DNA from: Spongospora subterranea | Taxonomy: Eukaryota > Endomyxa > Phytomyxea > Plasmodiophorida > Plasmodiophoridae | Assembly (NCBI GenBank): GCA_900404475.1 | Contig: OUQQ01000013.1 | Location: forward strand, 21,991-85,990 | Length of the DNA stretch: 64,000 nt | Reading direction: 5' to 3' | In this document: piece after piece, positions 12,259-23,900 of the stretch | Layout of the letters: every line of letters begins with the position of its first letter | How positions within the stretch are numbered: the first letter of the stretch is position 1 | Position numbers and translations under genes: made by a program | The notes under the pieces: model-generated | What the model was told of the DNA's origin: nothing | Databases searched by the model: none | Seen by the model: the letters and a program-made list of their open reading frames with translations, nothing else

Positions 12259-12325
12259 AGGGGGTATCAAAGTTGGTCACGGAGATGATTTTAAAGTTTT
12301 TTTCCGGGAAACCCATGATTTTAAA

Positions 12326-12355
12326 TTTACAACCACCTCTCGAGGTGGTTGTAAA
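12326..12355. repeat. Perfect 14-bp inverted repeat with 2-nt loop
   Basis: TTTACAACCACCTC at 12326-12339 is exactly complementary to GAGGTGGTTGTAAA at 12342-12355, separated by TC. The similarity continues imperfectly on both sides (a TTTCCGGGAA-like and a TTTTCCCGCA-like block). This could be the abutting termini of two inverted mobile-element copies or a fold-back junction. Confidence 0.9.
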
Positions 12356-12421
12356 GTTGATTTTGATTTTCCCGCACTCTTTGTGTCCGGTTGCTGGTTG
12401 CTTCGATCGAGAATTGTCGTC

Positions 12422-13028
12422 ATGGCGGCCAAGATTTCGCTCCCCAAGCGCCGAACAACCAAGGCTGAGTTTTCCCAGATGGTAGCGTTCTTGAAAATAC
12501 ATGAGAACTTGAAGCTGATTACAGGTTCTGCAGCGCATGGAAAACCGGTGACGGCCTGGCAGCTGCTTACCAAAGAAGCGGCGTATACCGCTCTAGCTCT
12601 ATATATTAATTCTATGCTGCGGTATGATACCGATCCCAAAAAATCTTGGGACGAAGGCGATTGCCAAGTCCAGATACAACTCGTATATCAAAAAATTTAA
12701 GGTCACCAAGAAAAAGTGTTGCCAAACGGGATTTGGTTTAGATGAAAACGACGCTCTTAGAGGCGTCACAACGATTGCTGAGAAGTTGGAAACATTGTGT
12801 CCGTTTTTCTCCCGTCTGGACTTGCTGTTTGGACATCGTCAAACTGTGACTCCTAGTGTTCCAAGTTCTGAATCAAGTGACGAGAATCGGGAACTGCGCC
12901 ATCATTCCATTCCCAATTCAAAGAACATACGTCCTAAAAAAAGTCGATCTGCTGCTCTTGGGATTCCAAGTAAGCCATGGCAAATGATTTATGAACCGGT
13001 TTCACCGAAACACGTTTTGGACTGGTGA
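12422..13028 (+). pseudogene. Left copy of a dispersed Myb/SANT-like protein family, frameshifted
   Basis: The reading starts at Met 12422 (MAAKISLPKRRTTKAEFSQ) and passes through AWQLLTKEAAYTALALYINS and RYDTDPKK. A single extra T near 12646 then breaks the frame, relative to the inverted copy. The continuation lies in another frame: KSRYNSYIKKFKVTKKKCC, GVTTIAEKLETLCPFFSRLD and LFGHRQTVTP, followed by a Ser/Glu-rich tail. The layout of a helical DNA-binding-like part, a G-x-T-T-I-x-E-K-L-x-x-x-C-P-x-x-x-x-L-x-x-L-F-G block and an acidic Ser tail resembles a repetitive family I recall from several zoosporic protists, probably tied to mobile elements. That recollection is not verified. This copy lacks about 180 bp present in the right copy. 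Confidence 0.65.
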
Positions 13029-13660
13029 ACGGGATGGCTGCGCCGGGATTGGTTTTCCTTTTTTTTTTTGGACGTACTGTACATGTTCTTTGAATTGGGA
13101 ATGGAATGATGCCGCAGCTCCCAATCCTCGTCACTTGATTCAGAACTGGGTAACCCTGAATTTTCATTTGAAACGTTCAGGTCGTCAACGACGGAGACCG
13201 CACCAACGCTGCTGATGGGAACATCATCAGAATCGTAATTGAGGTCATCGTCAGAGCCATAGGAATGGGCAGGCGTATTGCCTTGCGAATCGTTTCCGTC
13301 TACAAAAAACATTTGCACCAACAGACATAATAACACTGGGAGTCACTGTCTGACGATGTCCAAACAACAAGTCCAGACGGGAGAAAAACGGACACAATGT
13401 TTCCAACTTCTCAGCAATCGTTGTGACGCCTTTAAGAGCGTCGTTTTCATCTAAACCGATTCCCGTTTGGTAACACTTTTTTTCGGTGTCTTTAAATTTT
13501 TTATATACGAGTTGTATCTGGACTTGGCAATCGCCTTCGTCCCAGATTTTTTGGGATCGGTATCATACCGCAGCATAGAAGTAATATGTAGAGCTAGAGC
13601 GGTATACGCCGCTTCTTTGGTAAGCAGCTGCCCGGCCGTCAAGGCTAAAGCTTGGTAGAT
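12989..13660 (-). pseudogene. Right, inverted copy of the same dispersed protein family, frameshifted
   Basis: Read on the minus strand from about 13640, this copy repeats QLLTKEAAYTALALHITSML and RYDTDPKKSGTKAIAKSRYN in one open frame, without the extra T of the left copy. It loses frame slightly downstream at about 13500, where a C is missing relative to the left copy. The acidic Ser-rich tail (SSESSDEDWELRHHSIPNSK) follows in another frame and is longer than in the left copy. The two copies are tail-to-tail around 13.03-13.08 kb. Sequence identity ends at about 13640, where unrelated sequence begins. Confidence 0.65.
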
Positions 13661-13879
13661 ATGGATTAATGTTAATCGGCTTCTAATAAGTGATAAATCG
13701 AATAGAGCCAACAGGTTCTCGAATAGATCATGCATTCTGGAAGCCACGATCAGAAAATTAATTTCTGCGACTACCAGAAAAAAGACCAAACCAAGAGGTA
13801 ACTCCACTTCCAAACAGCCACCCGTCCAGGGCCCCGTAACCAATCGCGTCAAAACAAAAAGGCAAACGCGCAAGGAGAA

Positions 13880-14290
13880 TTACAAATCAATTGCAGCTGG
13901 GTGATTCTCATTCCAGCTTGGAAGACCTGAATGGGCGGTGGCACCAGTGCTTGTTAGCAGCGTGTCTAGGTCTTTAAAGATGAATTCACGACTATTTCAC
14001 GTATCTTGCTTTTGACAATTCAGCGGAATCGCGCTTGGATTTCAAAGCAGCAGCTTCTTTGTCAAAGATACAACATATAATCGTTTGGAAACCGGCTTCC
14101 GTGATAACGGAGCTGTGGCCATTGATTGACTCTCTGGCCGAGGGGCGACCCTGCCATGAGTACTGTCAAACCTTGTACGAGTCATCCAATATTTTGGTTT
14201 ACCATCTTGTGTGTTATATCTCGGCTGTCGCCAACCATCCCATGTTTCAACCCATCCCAAATGGTGCCTGTTTTATAAAGATATCATAAT
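13880..14290. other. Gene-poor stretch
   Basis: Between the inverted duplicates and the secreted-protein gene I see only short opposing open frames with no recognisable domain, and no repeat or RNA gene. Confidence 0.5.
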
Positions 14291-15721
14291 TCAGGCAGGA
14301 AACGGAAACGTGATGAACTTGTTGGCCCCAATGTTGCATTGTGCCTGGCCCAGCTCCAAATCGGCAGCGTTCGCCGGCACCTTGGTCGCCTGTCCTGAGC
14401 CGAACGTGCCGGCGTCCGTCACCGCATTCAAGTTGCGCGTGTACGTCCCGTCGTTCAACGCCGTCAGCAGGTAATTCGTGCGGATCTTGAAATTGGGGGT
14501 ACCACCAACGCAGGTGAGCGATCCGCCCAAAGGTAAAAACCCAGAGCCGAAACCGTCGATCTCGGGCGAGAATTGAGCGAAGATGTTTCCGGCAGCATCG
14601 CTCGTGAGCGACTTGGCGTTGAAGAAGCTGTTGGCGGCGACTGGAAACACGACGGCGGCGCCGGTGACCTTGTCGACAAACGAGAACGATAGCTCGAAGT
14701 ACTCATCACATGGAACACCGCCTCCTGGGTTGGCCGCATCTGGCTTAAACGCGTTACCTCCGGCCGCCGCTTTCACAGTCAACTGCATGGAGTTCCCGTT
14801 ACAACTGCCGTCATACGTTACCGTGACCGGATTGGGGTTAGTGTTGACAGCGCCACCGCCGACAACTCCTCCTGCAGCCGCGCTCGTCGCTTTTGTTGCA
14901 GCGGCGCTGGCTGCAATGGGAGCAGTCGTAGCGGCGTTCTGTACGACAGTGGCGGGGCATCCGACGGCGACCGTCGCCGCTGTCGTAGCGAGGGTTCGCG
15001 CCGCTGTCGTAGCGGGAGTTCGCGCCGCTGTCGTAGCGGAGGTTTGCGCTGTCGTAGCCTGTTTCAGAGCATTGGTGCACAATGGAATGGCGGCCACCGT
15101 ACCACCAGCCGCACCAGCGCCATTAACGGGTCCGGCGTTGGTCACGGTGACCGGTGTCTTATTCTGAACGTAGCTGATCGGGATAAAGTCGGCGTTCATC
15201 TTGCCGCCGTTACAGGTTAGGCCTTGATTGGCAACATTGCCGAGATCGAAATCGATAAATCCGGCGACACGATTGATCTCGGCGCTGAAGCATGTATCAA
15301 ACAACTCACGACATTGGGCATTTTCAAAATTTAACTAAAATGACGTCAATCCCTGGTCTGGTTTCCAACAACTCATTGTGAATTGAGCTAATACAATATG
15401 AGAAACTTGAGTCAAGTTTTCCACTAACCTCTGCGTGCCAACGATCAAGCTGGGTGGGTTGCCTTGTGCTGCGGCACCGTTGAATATCTGCTGGGGAACG
15501 GCGACGATGGGCGCCTTCGTATCCTTATTGATGGACTGAATTGTGGCCACAAATACGTCGCCAGGCTCCGGGATATCCAGTCCCTCGATCGCGAACTGGG
15601 CTCGGATCGCATTGCCAACCATGAAGCAGGTGTCGATATCGGCCGTGATCGTGACAGCGGCGGACGCCATCGTGGCGACCGTAGCCATCAACAGGAAAGG
15701 GATTCGTAAAAAAGGCGCCAT
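14291..15721 (-). CDS. Secreted Ala/Thr-rich protein of unknown function
   Basis: Two exons are clear. The first starts at 15721 with a strong signal peptide (MAPFLRIPFLLMATVATMAS) and continues to GTQR. An intron of about 90 nt follows, and the second exon begins NFENAQCRELFDTCFSAE and ends at 14291. The mature protein is about 440 residues. It has a low-complexity Ala/Thr centre with repeated TTAART-type units encoded by a 24-bp DNA repeat (about 14970-15060), flanked by Cys-containing globular parts with no family I recognise. Its GC content and codon use are visibly higher in GC than most neighbours, which may indicate high expression or different ancestry. The likely location is extracellular or cell wall. 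Confidence 0.82.
14970..15062. repeat. 24-bp coding repeat in the secreted protein gene
   Basis: GCCGCTGTCGTAGCG recurs at 24-bp spacing three to four times and encodes Ala/Thr-rich repeat units on the minus strand. The unit length is a multiple of three, so gain or loss of units keeps the reading frame. Confidence 0.85.
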
Positions 15722-15774
15722 TCAGGTTGAAAAATTAAGCTTTCGTTGCCAAAATCAGAATGACGAGATCGCTT

Positions 15775-15957
15775 TCAGCAGGATTTTCTCAAATTGACTT
15801 TCAGGTGTGTCCCGAACCACCTCGATGCACTGGAGCGCTGTTCTTGAAGGTTCTCGAAATTGCACAATTGGTTCCAGAACGGTAATTCCCGACAAGTCTG
15901 GCAGCTATCAGTGTACGCTGGATCATTGAGAAGACAATTGTTGATGGTTTTGCACAT
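15775..15957 (-). CDS. Short Cys-containing ORF, doubtful
   Basis: A 60-codon frame with six Cys (CKTINNCLLNDPAYTDSCQT and CRELPFWNQLC) lies just upstream of the secreted Ala-rich gene on the same strand. There is no signal peptide in this exon. It might be an exon of a larger minus-strand gene reaching towards 17 kb, or a decayed relative of the neighbouring secreted protein. Confidence 0.25.
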   Translation of the reverse strand: MCKTINNCLLNDPAYTDSCQTCRELPFWNQLCNFENLQEQRSSASRWFGTHLKVNLRKSC

Positions 15958-16279
15958 GTCTGGAATGGTTAAAGATGCAATTCTAGAAGGTTAGAGGGAT
16001 GCTGATCAGTGGTGGGGATTGTTCCATGATTCCTTTGCAAGGTGCACCGACGAGACCGTGGATAGGTCGTCGAGTACTTTCTTTGAAATTTTATTATCCT
16101 TGTCAATATTTACGCTCTTTGAAAATTATCGTTCGTGAACGGAGCGTAGCTCACACTCCTAACCCTCTGTCAGATCCAGCTTTGCTCCGGCTAAAGCATT
16201 CCTCCCTTTCCGTTCATGTTTAGTTTTTATCTGCTGCGAAATCTGGACCGTATCTCCGTTTCAGTGGGGCGGGGTATAG

Positions 16280-16960
16280 TTATCTTTGCGACAATTTCAC
16301 ATCACTTGTATGATTGCATCGGCAAACTGCTTGGACCGGGGCGGGTTCATGTTCCAGTGTTTGGTCTTCATGATAACACAAGTGACCATTGAGGTTAGTT
16401 GTCCACAGCCCCCACGTACCGAATCTGCGTCGATTTTGTTGCTGTCTCACAATGAATGTTGTAAATCCTGGCGTTATGTCTCCCATAATCGTGTTATTAA
16501 TATTTTAGACATTGATGGCAACAACTGAAATTAATAGAGTATATCATAACGGGATGTGGCAGCGATCGCACATTGTTAGGCAATTCCTGAAGCGTCCAAT
16601 TTAACTCATCAATATCGCTCAGATGCAGATACACCCATCAATCGTGTGACGCCGCCACACGTATTGCGCATCGAAAAATCCTAGCCCTAGGTTTGATTAT
16701 TGACGACCATTGAGCACAATTTGCAACTCCTTGTCATCATAAGTACGCTGACCATCTGGATCAAACTGATGCCGACGCTCTGGTTTGATGGTGGCCAACG
16801 AGGCGGATATCATAATCTGTACCCAAAATATCACGAATTCCTCTTCAGGGAAACGCGAAACAGAATAGTTCATTCCACCGTTCTCCAATGTGATACTCAA
16901 CATGTTCGAGTCCGAAGTAGATGTTGTTATAGAATCGGTTGGATGAACCCTAGCTTGGCT
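16280..16960 (-). CDS. Fragments of an unidentified gene with a GPS-like motif
   Basis: Two minus-strand open segments look coding. At about 16960-16697 there is LSITLENGGMNYSVSRFPEE followed by a hydrophobic stretch. At 16486-16280 a segment ends in VQAVCRCNHTSDV, which resembles the C-x-C-N-H-(L/T)-(S/T)-x-F end of the GPS autoproteolysis motif found in adhesion receptors and polycystin-like proteins. The paired Trp and first Cys of a GPS are not convincingly placed, and no downstream membrane segments are seen, so this may be a pseudogene or chance. The stretch 15.96-16.28 kb shows nothing clear. Confidence 0.3.
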
Positions 16961-17510
16961 GGCAGATTATCGCCGCTGCTATATAAGATGGTGAACCAGG
17001 TGCATGATTGTCGTCTAAATACAATCAACGGAATTAAAGACACGTCACATCGAGTCTATCGTTCCCGACAAAAAGCGCCCCCGCTATCCTTATTCGATAA
17101 CAGTTCGTCTTCTTCGTTAATCTGATAGGAGTAGTACGTAACATGTCCTGAGCGCCTGTTTGGCATGAATTTCATGATTAATGTTTTTTCAGATTGGGCG
17201 AATTGTGTTAGGTCGTTTTTCGTCCTGTTATAACGACATCCTCAAGCGACGATGCGCCAGGAAACAAGGTGCAAAATCTTGAGTGGGTTGACCTCAACAT
17301 GGCAGAGGCAATTCCTATATTGGGCTTGAAAACACATCAAGTGGCTCAACAAATGTATCAGACAATCATCATCAGAAGCTACGACTGTCTACAACATCTA
17401 TAACGACAAATGCTGCGTGCGGCCGATATCGAAGTATGTGTGGTGGAATATGGGTGTAGCATGTTTAATATGAACCAGAAACTCTAATTAGTGAGTGGTA
17501 CCTCAACATG

Positions 17511-20500
17511 TCAATGTGAAGAAATTCGTGCTACTCCTTTTAGAGTCACCGACCTAGATCGACCTTGCTTTTGAAATTTTTTTTTCACATCGTTCAGTGA
17601 TGTATGACGCTGAACTTTACCCGCTTCTTCCGATAGATTGTAATTTTGCAAGCAGCTGCTAAGGTTGGCATTGTTGGAATTGTATAAAGATGTGACCACT
17701 TTCATGTCCATCGATTCCTTACTGACCGATCTGACGTAACCGGGTCTCGATTGAGATACAGGAGCAAAAACAAAAGCATGGTCATCTTTGCCAACGATGG
17801 TGGAGGCACGAGGACAAGTATATATATACGGAATAGGAGCCGAGCGCTGATGTTTGCTTCGGAATATCCCAATGCATAGAAACCCATACTCAGCAATGAA
17901 CCATTGCATTAAGTGAGGATATGCTACACCATAAAACTGTGGCGGTACTTTCACCAGATTTAATTGCATCCGTAACTCGCTGTCTTGATCTGACATAATT
18001 TTGCTATCTGTTAACAAGGATCTTACAACATTGAAAACTTGCGGATAGTGGAAGCTTAATGCTGCCATTGGCCGAGGTGCTCCAGCAAAATGGACTGTAT
18101 GCACTCTTTGAATCAAATAAACTTAAAAAAACGGTTTATCTTACCTTTTGCATCGGCTGCATCAGGATCGAAGCTTGTGTTAGTGGAAGTGGACAAATGC
18201 TTAATATTGTAGAATTTTGGACGCAGGAACATCAAATTACTCTTGAACTGTAATTCGGATATACAGTTCGAAGTTGCTATCTGCCGCCCTTTCGTCAAAA
18301 AGGTTTCAATTGCGATCAACGATATTATCAATTGTATGTCGCTGCTAGGGATGTTTTCTTTGTGAGGAACTGGTAACCTGAGCAGGTTAGGATATTGTAC
18401 TTTAGAGAAGAGAATTGTATGACTAGCTCCTCTCAAATTGATGTTGTTCAAAAACTTGTCATCCAGTAAATCTCCTACAAGTAGGTGAACTTGATCAAAG
18501 CACGATAACGATTGTGTTTCATCACGGATTCGGTCTTCAGTCACAACCACAACCACAGGCGTTGTTCTGGTATGAACCTGACCAACAAAAAACTTCATCA
18601 TGACCTCTCATACGCTGTTTTCTATCATTACCTGGCTACGAAGAGCAGAAATAAACTCCCGAAGGTGAAGATCCATACAGCCGGCTAATACAATATGGTT
18701 ATTGAATAATACCCTGGGCACAGGGGTAGGAGCACTTCGCCTGTCAGAATCAGCTGCCGCCGATATCGTCGGCATTGATAACCCGTCAGGAGAGCAAACA
18801 TTCATTTGAAATACAGGCTGGATATTGTCCGGTTTCTGAAGGGCTGTGGCTTGCATGCGATCAGATTCACGACGACGATGCAGTGAATTCTTGGCCTGGT
18901 GTAATACAGAAGGGACTGATGGCGACGAGGACAAAGGTTCAGAAGGGCGATAACTAGTGATGGAGGTGGCTTTTTCTAAAGTCTGAGCAAGAACATACAC
19001 TAAATCTCCTGTCTTGATTACGTGGTTGATGGGATTAAGAATCACAGTGAATCCGCCATCGTTCGAGGATGGGAATGGCATTGCGATTGGAAGCACATCG
19101 ACGTCCCCATACAGTTGTGCAATGCAATCTTTGAATGCAATCCCATCAAAATATGACCCAAACACGCTGGGAAATAGAGAATGCCCAGCCCCCCAGTTAT
19201 CTATCCAGCAGACGATGGTTATTACGAGATTAGATGCGGGGATATTCCTTACATTCATCTGTCCATGTCGATATTGATCCTGGAATAAAACCCGTTTCAT
19301 GGGATTGAAGCATATTGCCCACAACAACATGCATACCAGGACACGAGCAACTGCGAGCTAACAGCGCAGACGACAGTTGCCTGATACAGATTAACTGCAG
19401 GTTCGGGAACCGATTAATTGTTTTCCATAAGACGTGCTGACGAATTGATGGCCGGTTGACTTGCAGATACAAAGGAACATTTGGGCAAACGTTCTTGATG
19501 GAAATGCCAGCTAGCAACGTATTATTATCATCATCTGATTCGTGTTGTTGTGATTCACAAGCACGCCGCGACATGGTGAACACGGCAGCTGATAGATCCA
19601 AACAGCATCGCTGCAGATCATGGTCATCAAATACAGATCCAGCTACGAAATCGACTTGGTGTGCATACGCCTTCCTCCGTAACTGAGTTGCCAAAGCTTC
19701 CAGCGCTAGTTTAGCCCCAAGGATCGCGACGCGATATCTCGGATACCCATGGCAAGCATGGAAAAATTCTTGAAAGAATTCGTCAATTTCTTCCACAGCG
19801 CACGTTGATATCAGAACCAGTATTATATGATTTCTTGGCTGGGACCCGGGCACAAAATGTGATACGCAAGATCCGATACTTTGTGAAAGACGAACCATCC
19901 GCATGGTATGAATTGGTACTAGATACCATGACGCAAACGCAATTACCACAACCATAAACTGACCTAATACAGTCATGGGTACAATCTGTAGAGCGGAACA
20001 CAACAAATCAAGAAACTTCGGCATGATTCAAAATGATTGAAAAACTTACGTCACCAAATCCAAGGAATGTTATTGTTCCAACAGCAAAACTAAAGACTAT
20101 GGGTTAACAAAGAAAACCTTGGACATACTTGTACCATGACTTACTAGCAGCTATCATGAAATGAAATATTATCGTCGCTCCGTGATTGCTCAATAATCTG
20201 GAATAATCCACCAGCGGCGACCATTACTGTCGCTCCAATTATTACATGAATAAGCACTTGTTGACGAACGCTATCCTTCATTAATAAAATCAGCCGATAC
20301 ACTCTTACTATTCTCACAATTCGAAAGATTTTCAAAATCTTCACCGTCTTGAGCAGTCGAAATGCAGCAACATTCGCACGTGCTAATCTAACCAAAGGAT
20401 CGATGTTGATTTCCCCGGCACTTGATAGCAGAGGAATAACCGATAACAAATCTACAAATCCCTCTGTTGTCTTCAAATAAGAGCTTCCTTTGAAAAGGAG

Positions 20501-20871
20501 TCGGATGAAGAAGTCAGCAGCAAAGAAGATTGCCAACCAAAGCTCAACAGCTGGGAGATTCTCAGGAGCGGCGTCAGGGTATGACCCGATAATGAATAAT
20601 ATGGTGCTGAGTAAACCAGCACACTGTATGCATATTGGCAAAGATTTACAAACGGATAAACAAAACCTACAGCTAATAGAATCTCGATATAGCTTTCGAT
20701 TATCGAACCATCAAGCCTGATCACTAACTTCTTATACAGAGATATATCTCGGTTTAAAACTCTTGAAAAGTGCCGATACTGCTCATTGCCATAGGATGTA
20801 ACATTCTCGTCCAATTTCTTTGCTGATATGTGCTGAGTCCCGGCGTCATCAGAGGGCGCCTCTGTCGTCAT
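17511..20871 (-). CDS. Slo/BK-like large-conductance K+ channel with RCK domains
   Basis: This is a six-transmembrane K+ channel with a long cytosolic gating ring. Exon 1 starts at 20871; a 52-nt intron follows ESYIEILLA. Membrane segments S1-S4 include LAIFFAADFFIRLLFKGSSY and an S4-like VKILKIFRIVRIVRVYRLIL. The pore helix and filter are split by a GTAAGT...TTTAG intron and read DSCYFAVGTITFLGFGD, then IVPMTVLGQFMVVVIAFASW (S6). RCK1 begins QPRNHIILVLISTCAVEEID. RCK2 ends with VPPQFYGVAYPHLMQWFI and PYIYTCPRASTIVGKDDHAF. The length of about 1,000 residues fits Slo channels. In the filter, Phe-Leu replaces the usual Thr-Val before Gly-(Tyr/Phe)-Gly-Asp. The gene is divergent from Piezo, with about 100 bp between start codons. 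Confidence 0.92.
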
Positions 20872-20975
20872 GACATGGATGATGCAGATTAACGATCAGG
20901 AGCTATATCGTCTCAGGGTACTCGATCACCCATGATGTGGCAAACCACGTTATGCCAGTGAGGTTTGGAACATCA
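20872..20975. promoter_or_regulatory. Compact bidirectional intergenic region between two channel genes
   Basis: About 104 bp separate the start codons of the Slo-like channel (-) and the Piezo channel (+). Any core promoters for both must lie here or inside the transcribed leaders. I see no unambiguous TATA or initiator element. Confidence 0.45.
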
Positions 20976-23900
20976 ATGATGAAAGTCCTTCTCGGGTTGA
21001 GAAGAAACCTGATAACTCTATCAGTACTATACGGTCAGCTATTTATTGGTCATCATACCTAGATTAATATATATTTGACGCAGCTGTCCTACTTGAATCC
21101 AACGGTTTATCATGGATGTACATGGCGCTGCTTATATGGCCATGGATCAGGTTGATTATGTCAGGAACGATGACCGGTATTTACAACCCGGAAAATGAAT
21201 CTGAGTGATATTCTCATACTTTGTGTGTATGCTTGTTGATAGGGTATTGGAAACCATTTCAGATTAGAATATTACTGTACATTAATATAACGACGATTCT
21301 TCTACGGTCGACACTTCAAATATTATTGTTGACGAACCCTGAGCATTTACGGAAAATAGAGCAACTACTGGGGCAGAACAGGTGCAAACTCAACTTTGTC
21401 CATGTAGTATCGACTTTAATGCCTGACGTCTTTAGAATTGGCTCATGTTGGGATATTATATATAATATATCGCCATCAGTCGTTATGCTGTTCGCAATAA
21501 TGATCACTCGATTGTTCAAGTTGCGCCCAATACATTGTCTGGAAATGAATTCATGTCAACGAAGATAGTTCTAATGGGTATGTCACCAGGGATACCAATG
21601 GACATGTTCGCAGACATCTCTGGGCATCGTATCTGGAATGCGGTCTACATCGCATCTTCGCTGTGTCTCTCGTTGTTTTACCTATCCAGATACAGCATCA
21701 TATATGTGATCGTATCCTTATACATATCTACAGTATATCTTCAGCGGCCTCACCAGTCTACTCTTACTTCATTACCCTCATCCAGCCGCTCCCCAGTCTG
21801 GCGCCTGTATTTGACAGCGTCATGCGTGCATGCTCTCTTGATTCGAATCGTTTCAACGACTCCGTTACCTACTGGACCCTGGGCAACGCTATCCCATGAG
21901 TTTCAGATCAGGTAACATGTATCAAAACGATCTCCAAGCCCATATTCTCATATATACATCATTTTTGTGCAGTGATCGCGTCCACCTCACCATCATAACA
22001 CTACTTCAATTACTGCATTTAACGTCCTTATCCTCTTCTGATATATATCAATATATTCGAACACGCTCACCTTCTTTCTCATCGCCTTCGATTTCTGTTC
22101 CATGCCCACCACCAGTTCCTGCCTTTGTTGTTCGCCGGAACCCAACTCAATCAGTATATAACATCGTAAACTGCCATTTGTATTGGATTGCCTCCTCAAT
22201 CCCATCATTGTTAGCAATTTTTGATCAGTCGTATTCCTCTGCTCTGATGGTGCTTGTTTCTTACATTTTTTTAGTTTGTCGTCCATCTACGTCTGTTTTC
22301 TCAGTCCGTTCAAGATTTCACCACTACCTGAACCTAACGTATCAAGTATCGTATATCATATCGTATTATCTTTGTCTGAATCAGCCATCATTGTCGAGTT
22401 CTGCATGGGTTAGTTCTCTATGGAATATTCCCATACCATCATCACCCTCAACTCCACCATCAACATTGCCACTGCAATTCCGATTAGCCGCATTAATGCT
22501 GTACTCATATTTCACTTTCATCAAACGGCAGCTTAATTATCGTGAGATTCAGTGTGGTGGTGTTGAACACAGTTGCGGCTACAATCCGATGCATAACATA
22601 GTACTCTACAAGATTGCTTCATGCGTAGCTTTGACATCAATGGCATTGTATGCTTCGCTGCGAGCGTCTATGGTTCATTTGTTTTTTCTTTACATTGTCT
22701 CACTTCACATCATCCATCCTGGGGTACTAAATCGTAACTGGAAACTTTTCGTGATCTCACCGGTATCTCTGATGTCACTATGTTGGTGTCTCAGTCGTGC
22801 CCACCATTATCTTCTGATTTCTTCATGGTTTCAGTCGAATTTTGAATATGTTACATTCAGAATTATGATGATCACAAGCTGCATGCGACTTTACATGAAT
22901 CGATTGTTACCGAATGAGGCTGTTTATCTTCCGGTTAATTTTCAGCGTCACCTAACGTCGGGGCACCGAATGCTGATTACTTGCGGTCCCGCTTTTTCAG
23001 ATTTAATGTTGATAATGATGGCTTTCCTGTACGTGCCAAATGTAATCAATCTCCTGTATCTAATTGTCGCAATATGTCATATAACACTACTGAGGTTTTT
23101 TCCTAAACGTTTGTCTACCATGTCGATGTCGTACCGACTTATTGCATCGTACACATCCGTTGCAATATTGCATCTCGTATATTCATATCAGTTCAGATAT
23201 GTTTCTCAACGATTCACTACATATGTCGATATTGCGAAGCAGATTGGGTTCTATCAATACCAGGATATGCCGTTACACGTAATTCCCTTCATCTTGATGG
23301 CATACATACAATTTGCGGTGATGCGCTTGCCCGACGACCGGGACGATCTTCGATTACCCTTGCTGTCATCGAGGAGCGTTCCTTCACCGCCATCTGAACT
23401 CATTCAATCCCACATGTATCCTTTAGCATCATCTTATCTATCCCAGACACTGATGTTGAGCATATCTGCTCGATATCCCACAATGATCAATGCTGTATTT
23501 ACTTTCCTAGTTATCAAGCCGATGTTATCTGGCGCGCGTCGGTTTCCCCGCCATCATGGCAGGGATCTTCATTTCGTTTTGTCCTTGATGAATATGCTAT
23601 CGGTATATTCGTATGCTTTACTGTATCAACGAGTGGACGTTTCACCAGTTGCTGGAATTATACTATCGTGGATAGGGCTAGGCCCTGACCCTTTTGTGTT
23701 TCCAATTTCGGTGGTTATTTTCGTGATCGCGGCAATTCGTGTTATTTGCTCTCAGCTCGCACGTCCCGATGTCGATCCGAGTTATGCTGTTAACAACGGC
23801 AGATGGTATCGCTTTATCAGATATATAACTCTAGGATGTATGATGGAGATATCAATGGCGACTATGATGGTTTGCTCCACGATACGCTACGACATGATAT

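Noticed and set aside
14583..15167. 194-codon plus-strand Ala/Val-rich frame
   Set aside because: It is the complement of the Ala/Thr-rich core of the secreted protein; the minus strand has the signal peptide and the spliced structure.
21993..22286. Minus-strand frame of 97 codons
   Set aside because: It lies opposite the largest Piezo exon.
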